Assembly (NCBI GenBank): GCA_029779435.1
Contig: JAKPAM010000262.1
Location: forward strand, 1 to 64,000
Direction of reading: 5' to 3'
DNA: 64,000 nt
DNA from: Pseudomonadota bacterium
GTDB lineage: Bacteria; Pseudomonadota; Gammaproteobacteria; Burkholderiales; Burkholderiaceae_E
This document shows, one piece after another, positions 1 to 8,894 of this stretch. The notes under the pieces were generated by a model that did not search any database, was not told the DNA's origin, and saw nothing but the letters and a program-made list of their open reading frames with translations. The position numbers and the translations under genes are program-made. How positions within the stretch are numbered: position 1 is the stretch's first letter; every line of letters begins with the position of its first letter.

Positions 1-2
1 CC

Positions 3-836
3 AGTCGGCACCTCGTGACGGCGGCGAAGATGCGCAAGGCGAAGGAGGAGGCCGAACTCGCGAGCGAAGCCAAGTCCGTGTTCCTTGCGAAGATGAACCA
101 CCAGTTGAGAACACCGCTGAACGCCGTCATCGGCTATAGCGAGATTCTTCTGGAGGACGCCGAGGCGAACGGCGATACATCGCAGATTCCCGACCTGGAA
201 AGGATCAATAGCGCGGGGCGCCACCTTCTTTCGCTGGTCACGGACGTACTGGACGTGGGCAAGATCGTATCGGAGGACATCGAGCTGGATATGCGTTCCC
301 TGGATCTGTCCAAGTTCATCGACGATGTCGAGTCGACCTGCCGGAACCTGATGACGATAAACAGCAACGAGTTCCGGGTCGAGAAGGGCGAGAATCTCGG
401 CAGCATCCGCGCCGACGAAACGCGCTTGCGGCAGATCGTCATCAACCTGCTCAGCAACGCGGGGAAGTTCACCAATCGGGGCGTCGTCACCCTTGGCGTG
501 AACCGCAGCACGGGTGACGGCTCCGATTCGATCATGATCTCGGTCAAGGACACGGGCATCGGAATCTCCCAGGCCGGCATCGAGAAGCTCTTCACGAACT
601 TCAGCCAGGCCGAAGTCTCGACGGCGGCGAAGTATGGCGGAACGGGGCTGGGTCTGGCGCTTAGCCGCAACCTGTGCCACTTGATGCATGGAGAGATCAC
701 CGTCGAAAGCGAGGTGGGACGAGGTTCGACGTTCGCGGTCCGGCTGCCGGTCGAGAACCGGCCGGATCCGATTGCCTCTCCCGTCTCGAATGATCCGGCC
801 ACTTCACCTGACGCAATGGGGGTTTCCGTTGCCTAG
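3..836 (+). CDS. Histidine kinase, C-terminal part (gene cut by window start)
   Basis: Cytoplasmic kinase core of a two-component sensor. An alanine/lysine/glutamate-rich helix leads into a HisKA domain with the H-box NHQLRTPLNAVIG, then a HATPase_c domain with N-box (LLSNAGKF), G1 box DTGIGIS and G2 box GGTGLGLALS. The frame is open to the left edge, so the GTG at 15 is probably internal and the sensor domain lies outside the window. The residue after the phospho-acceptor His is Gln, where HisKA kinases normally carry Glu or Asp that takes part in catalysis; reduced kinase or phosphatase activity is an inference. The next gene is a paralogous kinase that starts 8 bp before this stop, so the two are probably co-translated. 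No response regulator is visible nearby. Confidence 0.85.
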   Translation, partial: SRHLVTAAKMRKAKEEAELASEAKSVFLAKMNHQLRTPLNAVIGYSEILLEDAEANGDTSQIPDLERINSAGRHLLSLVTDVLDVGKIVSEDIELDMRSLDLSKFIDDVESTCRNLMTINSNEFRVEKGENLGSIRADETRLRQIVINLLSNAGKFTNRGVVTLGVNRSTGDGSDSIMISVKDTGIGISQAGIEKLFTNFSQAEVSTAAKYGGTGLGLALSRNLCHLMHGEITVESEVGRGSTFAVRLPVENRPDPIASPVSNDPATSPDAMGVSVA

Positions 837-2253
837 CCTTCTCCAAGCGGCTTCCGACCGGCTGTATGCGCTGGTCAACTGGTTCATTCCCCAGAAACTG
901 ACGGGGGATGCGGACGTCGTGCAAGGCGTACGCATGTTCCTGATCAGCCACTTCTTCGGCCCGTTCCTCGGCCATACGATCTCTCTGTACATTCTCTACA
1001 TCCAGGGTAAGCCCGACTGGGCATGGGTGGTGTTCTTCGTTGCGATCACGTTGTTCTGGCCGCTGTCATTCCTGTTGCGGCTCACCGGGTGGTACGTTCC
1101 ACTGGCCTTCATCTCGATTCAGAACCTGCTCTTCGTCATCCTGTGGGGCTGCTACCACTATGGCGGCATCAGTTCGCCGATCCTGCCGTGGCTCATCACC
1201 GTTCCCTTGCTGGCCTTCTTCTATCTCCCGAGCGCCAGAACGCGGATCATGATTTCGCTGCTGATCGCCGCGAACCTGATCGGTTTCTACATGATCTACA
1301 AGTGGTTCGGCTTCCCCAGTACGATCGCCCTGGGCGCTTTGTCTGGGCTGGGCTTCGTCTCGACTTTCTGCGCCGGCATGTATGTCTCGATGATGGCGCT
1401 CTACTACGCGAACATCGTCTCGTCGCAGTCCGAGCTGGAGCAGGAGGTCCAGAGGCATCAGCAAACCGCGCAGGAGCTGAGCGAGGCGACCGAGCAGGCG
1501 CAGCAGGCGATGCGCGCCAAGTCCGAGTTCCTCTCGAACATGAGTCACGAACTCAGGACGCCGCTCAACGCGATCATCGGCTACAGCGAGATCCTCATCG
1601 AGGAAACCGCGCCCGACGACCAGCAGCTCGCGGATCTGCAAGCCATCAATGGCGCCGGTCAGAGCCTTCTTCGCATGATCAATGAACTCCTCGATCTGTC
1701 GAAGCTCGAGGCCGGAAAGATGGAGCTTCATCTGGAGAGCTTCGCGTTGCGCGGGTTCGTCGACCAGATCGCCCGGGAGTGGCTCAAGCCCGTCGCCGAC
1801 AGCGGCAATGAGTTCCGCGTCGATTGCGCGGAGGATCTCGGCGAGGTCGTCGGCGATTCCGCGAAGCTGAGTCAGGCCGTCGGCAGCCTGCTGAGCAACG
1901 CCGCGAAATACACGAAGGGCGGCTGCGTCACGTTGAGCGCGTCGAACGAGGGCGGCTGGATCGCCGTTGCGATAAGCGATACGGGGCCTGGCATCGGTCC
2001 GGATCAGTTGGCCAATCTGTTCGAGACCTTCGGCAAGCAGGACGGCGAGACGTCGAGCATCTACCGGGAGACGGCGGGACTCGGGCTTCCGCTCAGCCAG
2101 AGGCTTTGCCGCCTGATGGCCGGCGATCTGACTGTCGACAGCGGGCTGGGCCGGGGCTCTCGCTTCACGATCCGGGTTCCCTCGAACCTTGCGAACAGCA
2201 ATGGTTCGCCCGCCGCGGAATCGGTCCTTTCAGTCTCGAGCGAATCCCTCTGA
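829..2253 (+). CDS. Membrane-bound sensor histidine kinase
   Basis: A 474-residue kinase with about six hydrophobic segments in the first ~210 residues, a short coiled coil (ELEQEVQRHQQTAQEL), a HisKA domain with the canonical H-box SHELRTPLNAIIG near residue 240, and a HATPase_c domain (LLSNAAKYT, DTGPGIG). The G2 region reads TAGLGLPLS, slightly off consensus. The TTG at 829 is chosen because it follows a G-rich stretch (atggggg) at a fitting distance and overlaps the preceding stop by 8 bp; the longer reading from 688 would begin inside the upstream kinase. The catalytic cores of the two kinases align closely (AKS-FL, RTPLNA-IGYSEIL), so they look like a tandem duplication in which only this copy kept the membrane sensor and the normal H-E pair. 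Signal and output are unknown. Confidence 0.85.
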   Translation: MPSLLQAASDRLYALVNWFIPQKLTGDADVVQGVRMFLISHFFGPFLGHTISLYILYIQGKPDWAWVVFFVAITLFWPLSFLLRLTGWYVPLAFISIQNLLFVILWGCYHYGGISSPILPWLITVPLLAFFYLPSARTRIMISLLIAANLIGFYMIYKWFGFPSTIALGALSGLGFVSTFCAGMYVSMMALYYANIVSSQSELEQEVQRHQQTAQELSEATEQAQQAMRAKSEFLSNMSHELRTPLNAIIGYSEILIEETAPDDQQLADLQAINGAGQSLLRMINELLDLSKLEAGKMELHLESFALRGFVDQIAREWLKPVADSGNEFRVDCAEDLGEVVGDSAKLSQAVGSLLSNAAKYTKGGCVTLSASNEGGWIAVAISDTGPGIGPDQLANLFETFGKQDGETSSIYRETAGLGLPLSQRLCRLMAGDLTVDSGLGRGSRFTIRVPSNLANSNGSPAAESVLSVSSESL

Positions 2254-2293
2254 GGGTATCGTCGGCTCGCGCGTGCCGCGTGCCGCGGCGCCC

Positions 2294-2314
2294 GGCCGGC
2301 GTTCGATGCCGGCC
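2294..2314. terminator. Hairpin between converging genes
   Basis: Perfect 7-bp stem GGCCGGC / GCCGGCC with a 7-nt loop, in the short gap between the converging kinase and outer-membrane protein genes. There is no U-tract, so a terminator role is inferred only from position and stem stability. Confidence 0.4.
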
Positions 2315-2326
2315 TGGTGATCGGCG

Positions 2327-3103
2327 TCAGAACTTGACGTTGACTCCGAGGCGCGAAATAAGCAGGTCGTTGGCGAACCGGTAGCTGATCATCTCGCCGG
2401 CAAACGCTGTCGGATCGGTTCCGCGAACGATGCGGTTGGCGAGGTTGACGTACAGCGCCTCGAACTTGAGGCTCACATTGCTCGTCACCCGGTGCTCGAG
2501 GCCGATCCCGATGGCATAGCCGAGGCGCGTCCCCGAACCGGACCAGTCCGGAGACGTGTACCCGATCTCGGGCAGCGAGAGCTCGAAGCGGTTGCGGACG
2601 TGTCCCGCGGCCAATCCTATGGAGCCGAAGACCAGCGTATCGCCGAAAGCGTAGCCGCCGCGCGCGCGCAATGTGGCCAGAATGCCGAAGTCGGTCGAGT
2701 AGCTGGTATTCGTGCTGACCCCCGGAAAGGGCGAGCTGGGAACGTTGTCGATACGGGAATAGCTCTGGTGCGACGATGTTCCTACGTACCCGATGTCAGC
2801 TTCGATACCGTGGACGAAGGACCCCGACTGAAAGTTGTAGCCGACTCCGATGCCGGCTACGCCCCCCGTCGAACTCCGATCGATACGGCGCGGAAAAAGG
2901 CCGTATTCGACGTCGAGCGGGATGAGGTTTCCCGAATGCTCATCCAGGACCGCCCGGCCGGAGCTGGTTCCCAATCCGCCGAAGGCGCCGATGTAGGCGC
3001 CCGACCAATCGGACTTGGGTTGCGCTCCGAAGTTCGGTGGCTTCTCGTCGGCCGAGGCGGATTGAGCGAACATTGCCGCCACTAAGACTACGGCGAGCCG
3101 CAT
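2327..3103 (-). CDS. Outer-membrane beta-barrel protein (Omp25/OmpA-like)
   Basis: About 258 residues with a cleavable signal peptide (MRLAVVLVAAMFAQSASA) and a mature part of alternating amphipathic strands rich in Gly and aromatic residues. It opens with the SDWSGAYIGAFGG pattern common in small porin-like barrels of the Omp25/Hbp/opacity type and ends in KF, the terminal Phe expected for BAM-assembled barrels. The ATG at 3103 is preferred over the upstream one because it starts the signal peptide exactly and has a GGAG box 7 nt upstream. It stands alone and converges on the kinase pair. Specific function is unknown; such proteins usually have structural or adhesion roles. Confidence 0.75.
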   Translation of the reverse strand: MRLAVVLVAAMFAQSASADEKPPNFGAQPKSDWSGAYIGAFGGLGTSSGRAVLDEHSGNLIPLDVEYGLFPRRIDRSSTGGVAGIGVGYNFQSGSFVHGIEADIGYVGTSSHQSYSRIDNVPSSPFPGVSTNTSYSTDFGILATLRARGGYAFGDTLVFGSIGLAAGHVRNRFELSLPEIGYTSPDWSGSGTRLGYAIGIGLEHRVTSNVSLKFEALYVNLANRIVRGTDPTAFAGEMISYRFANDLLISRLGVNVKF

Positions 3104-3445
3104 GTCGGAGCTCCGTGACTGAAGGGTTGAAAGCGGGCTCCGCAACATCCCTGGGGTTTCCCCGCTTCAACTGGCCGTTTTCTTTTGTTTTCCGTCCGCT
3201 TTCATGCAGCAAGACTTAGCGAACCGGCAATTGCAGCGGGTGACATCCCTTCATGATGACGAATCATCGATGAGAAGAGGCGGATCCGATCCCTTCCAAG
3301 CGTCCGCTCCTGTCGTTCCATGGTCAATCGCATGCCCGTCGAACGGTCGGCTTTGGCGGCAAAGCGGTAAAGGCGGAGCAGAACGACGCTCGTTCCGTCG
3401 ACTCCGTGGACCTGGTTTCGGACCTCGTGGGGACACGACTCGCAG
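3104..3445. other. Intergenic region without a convincing gene
   Basis: About 340 bases between the outer-membrane protein start and the metE stop. The stretch around 3160-3200 is AT-richer (ttttcttttgttttcc) and probably carries the outer-membrane protein promoter, with a small GGGG-aaa-CCCC stem near 3151-3162. Short open frames here lack coding character and a ribosome-binding site. No repeat or RNA gene was recognised. Confidence 0.5.
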
Positions 3446-5737
3446 TCAGGTGCTGGCGCGCAGCGTCTTGGCGGCGCAGACCATGTTGGTCAGCGCCGGA
3501 ATGACCTCGGCCCACTGGCGGGTCTTCAGACCGCAGTCGGGGTTGACCCACAGGCGCTCGGCCGGCACGCGTTCGGCGGCCTTGCGCATCAGTTGCACGA
3601 TGTGCTCCTGCGTCGGGATGTTCGGCGAGTGGATGTCGTACACGCCGGGGCCGATCTCGTTCGGGTACTGGAAGTTCTCGAACGCATCGAGCAGTTCCAT
3701 GTCCGAGCGCGATGTCTCGATCGTGATGACGTCGGCGTCCATGCCGGCGATCGACGCGATGATGTCGTTGAACTCCGAATAGCACATGTGGGTGTGGATC
3801 TGCGTTTCGTCGCGTACGCCGTTGGCCGTGATGCGGAAGCTCTCCACCGCCCAGTCCAGGTACTCCTTCCATTGCGACTTGCGCAGCGGCAGGCCCTCGC
3901 GCAGCGCCGCTTCGTCGATCTGGATCACGTGCACGCCGGCCTTTTCTAGGTCCAGCACTTCGTCACGGATGGCGAGCGCGAGCTGCTTGCACGTTACCGA
4001 GCGCGGCTGGTCGTCGCGCACGAACGACCAGTTCAGGATCGTGACCGGGCCGGTGAGCATGCCCTTCATCGGCTTGCTGGTCAGCGACTGCGCATAAGTG
4101 ATCCATTCGACGGTCATGGCCTTGGGGCGGCTGATGTCGCCGAACAGGATCGGCGGCTTGACGCAGCGCGAACCATAGGACTGTACCCAGCCGAACTGGC
4201 TGAACGCATAGCCGTCGAGCTGTTCGCCGAAGTACTCGACCATGTCGTTGCGCTCGGCTTCGCCGTGCACCAGCACGTCCAGCCCCAGCTTTTCCTGCTC
4301 GCGTACGCTGCGTTCGATCTCGGCGCGCATCGCGGCCTGGTAGCCGGGGGAGTCCAGGCGGCCGGCCTTGAACTCGCTGCGCGCGTGGCGGATCTCGGCG
4401 GTCTGCGGAAACGAACCGATGGTGGTCGTCGGGTAAGCGGGCAGCTTCAGATGCGCCGCCTGCTTCGTCGCGCGTTCGGCATAAGCGCTCGCGCGTGCGC
4501 CCAGGTCGGCACTGAGACCGGCCACCGCGGCCTGTACCGCCGGATCGTTCACGCGGGGCGATGCGCGGCGCGCGGCCAGCGCGGCCCGGTTGGCGGCCAA
4601 TGCCTGCTGCACCGAGGCACGCCCGTCGCGCAGGGCTTTTCCGAGCACGCGCAGTTCTTCGAGCTTCTGCAGCGCGAAGGCCAGCCAGGACTTCACGTCG
4701 GCATCGAGCTTCTGCTCGCTCGCCAGATCCACCGGCACGTGCAGCAGCGAGCACGACGGCGCGATCCAGAGGCGATCGCCCAGGCGTTCGGCCAGCGGCT
4801 CGATCCAGTCGAGGACGGCCGTCAGGTCGGTCTTCCAGATATTGCGACCGTTGATGACGCCCAGCGACAGCACCTTGTGCGACGGCAGCAGGTTGATCAG
4901 CGGTTGCACGCCCGCACGGTCGTTGATGGCGTCGACATGCAGGCCGGCGACCGGGAGATTGGCCGCCAGGTAGGCGTTCTCCTGCAATTGCCCGAAGTAG
5001 GTCGCGACGAGCAGCTTGACCTTGGCGCCCTTGAGCTGGTGGTAGGCGATGTTGAACGCGTGCTGCCAATCGGTATCGAGCTCGGTCACGAGCAGGGGTT
5101 CATCGACCTGCACCCATTCCACACCTCGCGCGGCCAGCGTATCCAGCAGCTCTCCGTACACGGGCAGCAGGCGTTCCAGCAGGGCGAGCTTGTCCGAGTC
5201 GTCCTTGGCCTTGCCGATCGCCAGGTAAGTGACCGGACCGACGATGACGGGCTTGGCTTTGACCCCCTGGGCCTTGGCCTCGGCCAGTTGCTCCAGCAGC
5301 CGCGACGCATCGAGCTCGAACTGCGTGGAGGCGGTGAACTCGGGAACGATGTAGTGGTAGTTGGTGTCGAACCACTTGGTCATTTCACCGGCGGCCACGC
5401 CACCGCAGCAGGCTGCATGGTCCTCGGCACCCTTGGCCGAGCGGCCGCGCGCCACGCGGAAGTAGTTGTCCAGCGGATCGCCGTGGAAGCCCTGCACGCG
5501 TTCCGGCAGGTTGCCCAGCGTGAAGCTCATGTCGAGCACCTGGTCGTAGAAGGCGAAGTCGCCGACCGGCGCCAGATCCAGGCCCGCCTGGTTCTCCCAG
5601 TGACGCTTGCGCAGTCGCGCGCCCAACGACTTCAGCTCGTCGCGCGATGACTCGCCCTTCCAATAGGATTCGAGCGCGAACTTCAGTTCGCGCTTGGCCC
5701 CGATGCGGGGAAAGCCGAGGTTGTGGATCGTGGTCAT
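3446..5737 (-). CDS. metE: Cobalamin-independent methionine synthase
   Basis: 5-methyltetrahydropteroyltriglutamate-homocysteine methyltransferase: transfers the methyl group of 5-methyl-THF directly to homocysteine, the last step of methionine synthesis, in the cytosol. The 763 residues match the family length, with an N-terminal barrel starting [18 protein letters not shown] and a C-terminal catalytic barrel. The zinc ligands are visible as [15 protein letters not shown], the HTHMCYSEF motif and NPDCGLKTR near the C-terminus. The start has a good Shine-Dalgarno (gaaggcgg). It is divergent from metR, the usual arrangement for MetR activation with homocysteine as co-activator. The protein looks intact. 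Confidence 0.97.
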   Translation of the reverse strand: MTTIHNLGFPRIGAKRELKFALESYWKGESSRDELKSLGARLRKRHWENQAGLDLAPVGDFAFYDQVLDMSFTLGNLPERVQGFHGDPLDNYFRVARGRSAKGAEDHAACCGGVAAGEMTKWFDTNYHYIVPEFTASTQFELDASRLLEQLAEAKAQGVKAKPVIVGPVTYLAIGKAKDDSDKLALLERLLPVYGELLDTLAARGVEWVQVDEPLLVTELDTDWQHAFNIAYHQLKGAKVKLLVATYFGQLQENAYLAANLPVAGLHVDAINDRAGVQPLINLLPSHKVLSLGVINGRNIWKTDLTAVLDWIEPLAERLGDRLWIAPSCSLLHVPVDLASEQKLDADVKSWLAFALQKLEELRVLGKALRDGRASVQQALAANRAALAARRASPRVNDPAVQAAVAGLSADLGARASAYAERATKQAAHLKLPAYPTTTIGSFPQTAEIRHARSEFKAGRLDSPGYQAAMRAEIERSVREQEKLGLDVLVHGEAERNDMVEYFGEQLDGYAFSQFGWVQSYGSRCVKPPILFGDISRPKAMTVEWITYAQSLTSKPMKGMLTGPVTILNWSFVRDDQPRSVTCKQLALAIRDEVLDLEKAGVHVIQIDEAALREGLPLRKSQWKEYLDWAVESFRITANGVRDETQIHTHMCYSEFNDIIASIAGMDADVITIETSRSDMELLDAFENFQYPNEIGPGVYDIHSPNIPTQEHIVQLMRKAAERVPAERLWVNPDCGLKTRQWAEVIPALTNMVCAAKTLRAST

Positions 5738-5824
5738 GGTCCGCCTTCTGAAAACAAAACAGGAATGGCCACGATCGTAGGAAAACGGTTCGATGAAGTA
5801 AAATGGTCTTATCTCACGTAATCA

Positions 5825-5837
5825 TGAATATTATTCA
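5825..5837. promoter_or_regulatory. MetR binding box in the metE-metR intergenic region
   Basis: TGAATATTATTCA matches the enterobacterial MetR consensus TGAA-N5-TTCA exactly. It lies 6 bp upstream of the metR ATG and 88 bp upstream of metE. From MetR biology this fits autorepression of metR and possibly activation of metE. Only one clear box was found. The metR start has no obvious Shine-Dalgarno, and the box occupies that position. Confidence 0.75.
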
Positions 5838-5843
5838 CTGAAT

Positions 5844-6749
5844 ATGCTGGAACGCATCCATCTGGCCGTCGTGCAGGAGGTCGAGAAACGGGGCTCGCTG
5901 ACCGCGGCGGCCGAGGTGCTGCACGTCACGCAGTCAGCGCTCAGCCACAGCATGAAGAAGCTGGAGCAGCAACTGGGCACCGACATCTGGCTGCGCGAGG
6001 GACGCAGCTTGCGGCTCACGCAGGCGGGCCAGTACCTGCTGGCCGTGGCCAACCGGGTGCTGCCGCAACTGAACCTCGCCGAGGAGCAGTTGCGCCAGTT
6101 CGCTCAGGGCGAGCGCGGCACGCTGCGCATCGGCATGGAGTGCCACCCTTGCTACCAATGGCTGCTGAAGGTCGTGTCGCCGTATCTGGCGGCCTGGCCC
6201 GACGTCGACGTCGACGTGAAACAGAAATTCCAGTTCGGCGGTATCGGTGCGCTGTTCGGGTACGAGATCGACTTGCTGGTCACGCCGGATCCACTGTTCA
6301 AGCCGGGGCTGAAGTTCGAGCCCGTCTTCGACTTCGAGCAGGTGCTGGTCGTCGCCAAAGGTCATCCGCTGGCCAGCGCCACGCACGTGAAACCGCAGCA
6401 GGTCGCGAAGGAGGTGCTGATCACTTATCCGGTCGACATCGAGCGGCTGGACGTCTACAACCAGTTCCTGCTGCCCGCGGGCATCACGCCCAGGCGCCAC
6501 AAGACGATCGAGACCACGGACATCATGTTGCAGATGGTGGCCAGCGGCCGCGGCGTGGCGGCGCTGCCGCGCTGGCTGGTCGAAGAGTACGCGGACAAGC
6601 TCGATATCGTGCCGGTGCGGCTCGGACCGCGCGGCATCGCCAAGCAGATCTTCCTGGGGGCGAGAGAGGCCGATGCGGCCATCGACTACATACGGGCCTT
6701 CGCCGAGCTTGCCCGCCATACCGCAGGGATCCGTTCGGCGACCGCTTGA
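5844..6749 (+). CDS. metR: LysR-family regulator of methionine synthesis
   Basis: A 301-residue LysR-type regulator. It has an N-terminal winged helix-turn-helix (SLTAAAEVLHVTQSALSHSM, residues ~17-36) and a C-terminal periplasmic-binding-like effector domain expected to bind homocysteine. Identity as MetR rests on position divergent from metE, the MERIHL/MLERIHL-type start, and a perfect MetR box in the shared promoter. The ATG at 5844 is used; no better upstream start exists in frame. The gene is followed by an unrelated GGDEF-EAL gene behind its own regulatory region. Confidence 0.93.
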   Translation: MLERIHLAVVQEVEKRGSLTAAAEVLHVTQSALSHSMKKLEQQLGTDIWLREGRSLRLTQAGQYLLAVANRVLPQLNLAEEQLRQFAQGERGTLRIGMECHPCYQWLLKVVSPYLAAWPDVDVDVKQKFQFGGIGALFGYEIDLLVTPDPLFKPGLKFEPVFDFEQVLVVAKGHPLASATHVKPQQVAKEVLITYPVDIERLDVYNQFLLPAGITPRRHKTIETTDIMLQMVASGRGVAALPRWLVEEYADKLDIVPVRLGPRGIAKQIFLGAREADAAIDYIRAFAELARHTAGIRSATA

Positions 6750-6787
6750 CGCATGCCGGTGGCGACCGGTTCCGCAAGATGCGGAGA

Positions 6788-6825
6788 ATGGTTCAGCGAC
6801 CATGAGGTAATGGTCCACCGACCAT
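6788..6825. promoter_or_regulatory. Two tandem palindromes upstream of the GGDEF-EAL gene
   Basis: Two 16-bp palindromes, ATGGTTCAGCGACCAT (6788-6803) and ATGGTCCACCGACCAT (6810-6825), repeat with a 22-bp period, about two helical turns. The second has perfect 6-bp arms around a 4-bp spacer; the first has one mismatch. The period and symmetry suggest a paired operator for a dimeric regulator. The regulator is unknown. Confidence 0.45.
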
Positions 6826-6902
6826 AAGGGGTAAGGCGGCTCGTGCACAGGCGAAGTCGCTCGGCGACCTCGAAACGGCGGATCAACGACTGTCCAGGGG
6901 CC

Positions 6903-8846
6903 ATGGCGAAAGCGTCTCTATTTTCGATCGATACGAGCGACATCAATCTGGTCCGGGCCCAGCTCGCGGCCTTCAGCAAACAGGTTCCGTTGCTCTATTC
7001 GGTGCTCAGCATCAACGCATTGCTGAGCATCGTCAGCTTCAAGCAGTACGCGCCGGCCTGGCTGGGGATGTACCTGCCGCTCCTGGTGATGACGGTCAGC
7101 ATCGTGCGCTCGATCGTCTGGTTGCGCGGCCGTCACAATATCCTGTCCGATGAGCAGGCCAGGCGTCGCCTGCGCGGCGTGGTCGGCATCGGCGGCTCGC
7201 TGACCGCCATCGTGCTGGTCTGGTTCCTCGGCCTGTTCCTGGTCGTGGACACGCCCTTGCTGAAAATCCACGTCGCCTATTCGCTGGTGGCGACGATCAT
7301 CTCGTGCATGATCTGCCTGATGCATCTGCGGCCGGCGATGATCATGGTCGGAGCGGCCACCGTGCCGCTATGCGCGGTGCTGCTTCTCTCGGGCGACAGC
7401 CGGCTCGCGATCATCGGCGTCAATCAATTGCTGGTGCTGGTCGCGGCGATCTACATCCTGGCGGTGGCATCGCGCGACTTCGATCGGATGATCAGGCTGG
7501 CCAGCGAGAACGCGCGGTTCGCCAACCTGGACAGCCTGACGGAGTTGCCGAACCGGCGCGCCTTCTTCGAGCACGTCGGCGACGCGCTGCGCGCGACGCA
7601 GGCGAACCGGCGTCCGTTCGCCGTGGCCGTGCTCGATATCGACGGCTTCAAGGCCATCAATGACCTGCATGGCCATGTCACCGGCGACCGGTTGCTGATC
7701 GAGGCCGGGCGCCGGTTGCAAACGGTATGCGGCGAGGGCGCGCGGATCCATCGCCTCGGTGGCGATGAGTTCGCCCTCACCGTGTCCGAGGCCCGCGATC
7801 CGGCGGCGATCCTGAAGTTCGGCGAACGGATATGCGCGTCGATCGCCCAGCCGTTCAAGCTGCCGGGCGCCACGGCCAATGTCTCCGCATCGGTCGGTTT
7901 CGCGATCTTCCCGATCGCGGGCGAATCCGCCGAATTGCTCTACGAGCGCGCCGACTATGCGCTGTACTTCGCCAAGAGCCACAAGCGCGGCCAGCCGGTG
8001 ATCTTTTCCGAGGCGCACGAGTCGGACATCCGCAACCAGAGCACCGTCGAGCAGGCCTTGCGCAATGCCGACCTGGACCAGGAACTGAGCCTGAACTTCC
8101 AGCCGCTGTTCGACGTCGACAAGGGCGAGCCGACCGCCTTCGAAGCGCTGGCCCGCTGGAGGAATCCGACGCTGGGCTGGGTGGCGCCGAACGTGTTCAT
8201 CCCGGTCGCCGAACGCACGGACCTGATCTTCCGTATCACGCATACCTTGCTGCGCAAGGCGCTGGCCGCCGCGCGCACCTGGCCGGACCCGATCCGGATC
8301 TCGTTCAACCTGTCGATGCGCGACATCGCGTCGGCCGACTCGATCGCCGAGATCCGGCGCATCGTCCGGTCCAGCGGACTGGATCCCCGGCGCATCGAGT
8401 TCGAGATCACCGAGTCATCGCTGATGGCCGACTTCACGCAGGCGCTGGCTTCGGTGCGGACGCTGCGCGAACTGGGCGCACGGATCTCGCTGGACGACTT
8501 CGGCACCGGCTATTCGAGTCTCAGCCATGTCCACCGGCTGCCGTTGGACAAGATCAAGGTCGACCGCAGCTTCATCGTCGACATCGAATCCCGTTCGTCG
8601 AGCCGCGACATCCTGAAGACGGTCATCGACCTGTGCTCGAACCTGAACATCGCCTGCGTCGTCGAGGGTACCGAAACCGCTCGCCAGACCGAGATCGTTC
8701 GCGGCCTCGGCTGCCGCTCGATGCAGGGGTACTTCTTCGCGCGGCCGATGCCGCTCGGTGACATCCCGGGCTTTCTCGCGACGAAGCGTCCGGCCCGGAT
8801 TGCCGAAAGCGCGCCGGAGCCGGTCAGCGCCGGCGCGCCTGGATAG
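6903..8846 (+). CDS. Membrane GGDEF-EAL cyclic-di-GMP protein
   Basis: Bifunctional c-di-GMP enzyme. About six membrane segments fill the first ~190 residues, followed by a GGDEF domain with intact LGGDEF near residue 285 and an EAL domain with FEALARW near 412 and DDFGTGYSS near 530. Both catalytic signatures are intact, so diguanylate cyclase, phosphodiesterase, or signal-switched activity are all possible. The start is ambiguous: ATG at 6903 gives a clean membrane-protein N-terminus (MAKASLFSID), whereas GTG at 6843 has a better Shine-Dalgarno but adds 20 Arg/Ser-rich residues. The promoter region holds the tandem palindromes described separately. Confidence 0.9.
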   Translation: MAKASLFSIDTSDINLVRAQLAAFSKQVPLLYSVLSINALLSIVSFKQYAPAWLGMYLPLLVMTVSIVRSIVWLRGRHNILSDEQARRRLRGVVGIGGSLTAIVLVWFLGLFLVVDTPLLKIHVAYSLVATIISCMICLMHLRPAMIMVGAATVPLCAVLLLSGDSRLAIIGVNQLLVLVAAIYILAVASRDFDRMIRLASENARFANLDSLTELPNRRAFFEHVGDALRATQANRRPFAVAVLDIDGFKAINDLHGHVTGDRLLIEAGRRLQTVCGEGARIHRLGGDEFALTVSEARDPAAILKFGERICASIAQPFKLPGATANVSASVGFAIFPIAGESAELLYERADYALYFAKSHKRGQPVIFSEAHESDIRNQSTVEQALRNADLDQELSLNFQPLFDVDKGEPTAFEALARWRNPTLGWVAPNVFIPVAERTDLIFRITHTLLRKALAAARTWPDPIRISFNLSMRDIASADSIAEIRRIVRSSGLDPRRIEFEITESSLMADFTQALASVRTLRELGARISLDDFGTGYSSLSHVHRLPLDKIKVDRSFIVDIESRSSSRDILKTVIDLCSNLNIACVVEGTETARQTEIVRGLGCRSMQGYFFARPMPLGDIPGFLATKRPARIAESAPEPVSAGAPG

Positions 8847-8894
8847 TCCGCTTCGCCAAGGCTTGCAGCGCGCCGGCCGTTGATCCGCGCTGCA

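Noticed and set aside
4265-5650. Long open frame (461 codons) antisense to metE
   Set aside because: It lies wholly opposite a conserved enzyme, has an unlikely composition (Gln/Arg/Leu/Asp shadow of GC-rich codons) and no family features. Such frames are expected opposite GC-rich genes.
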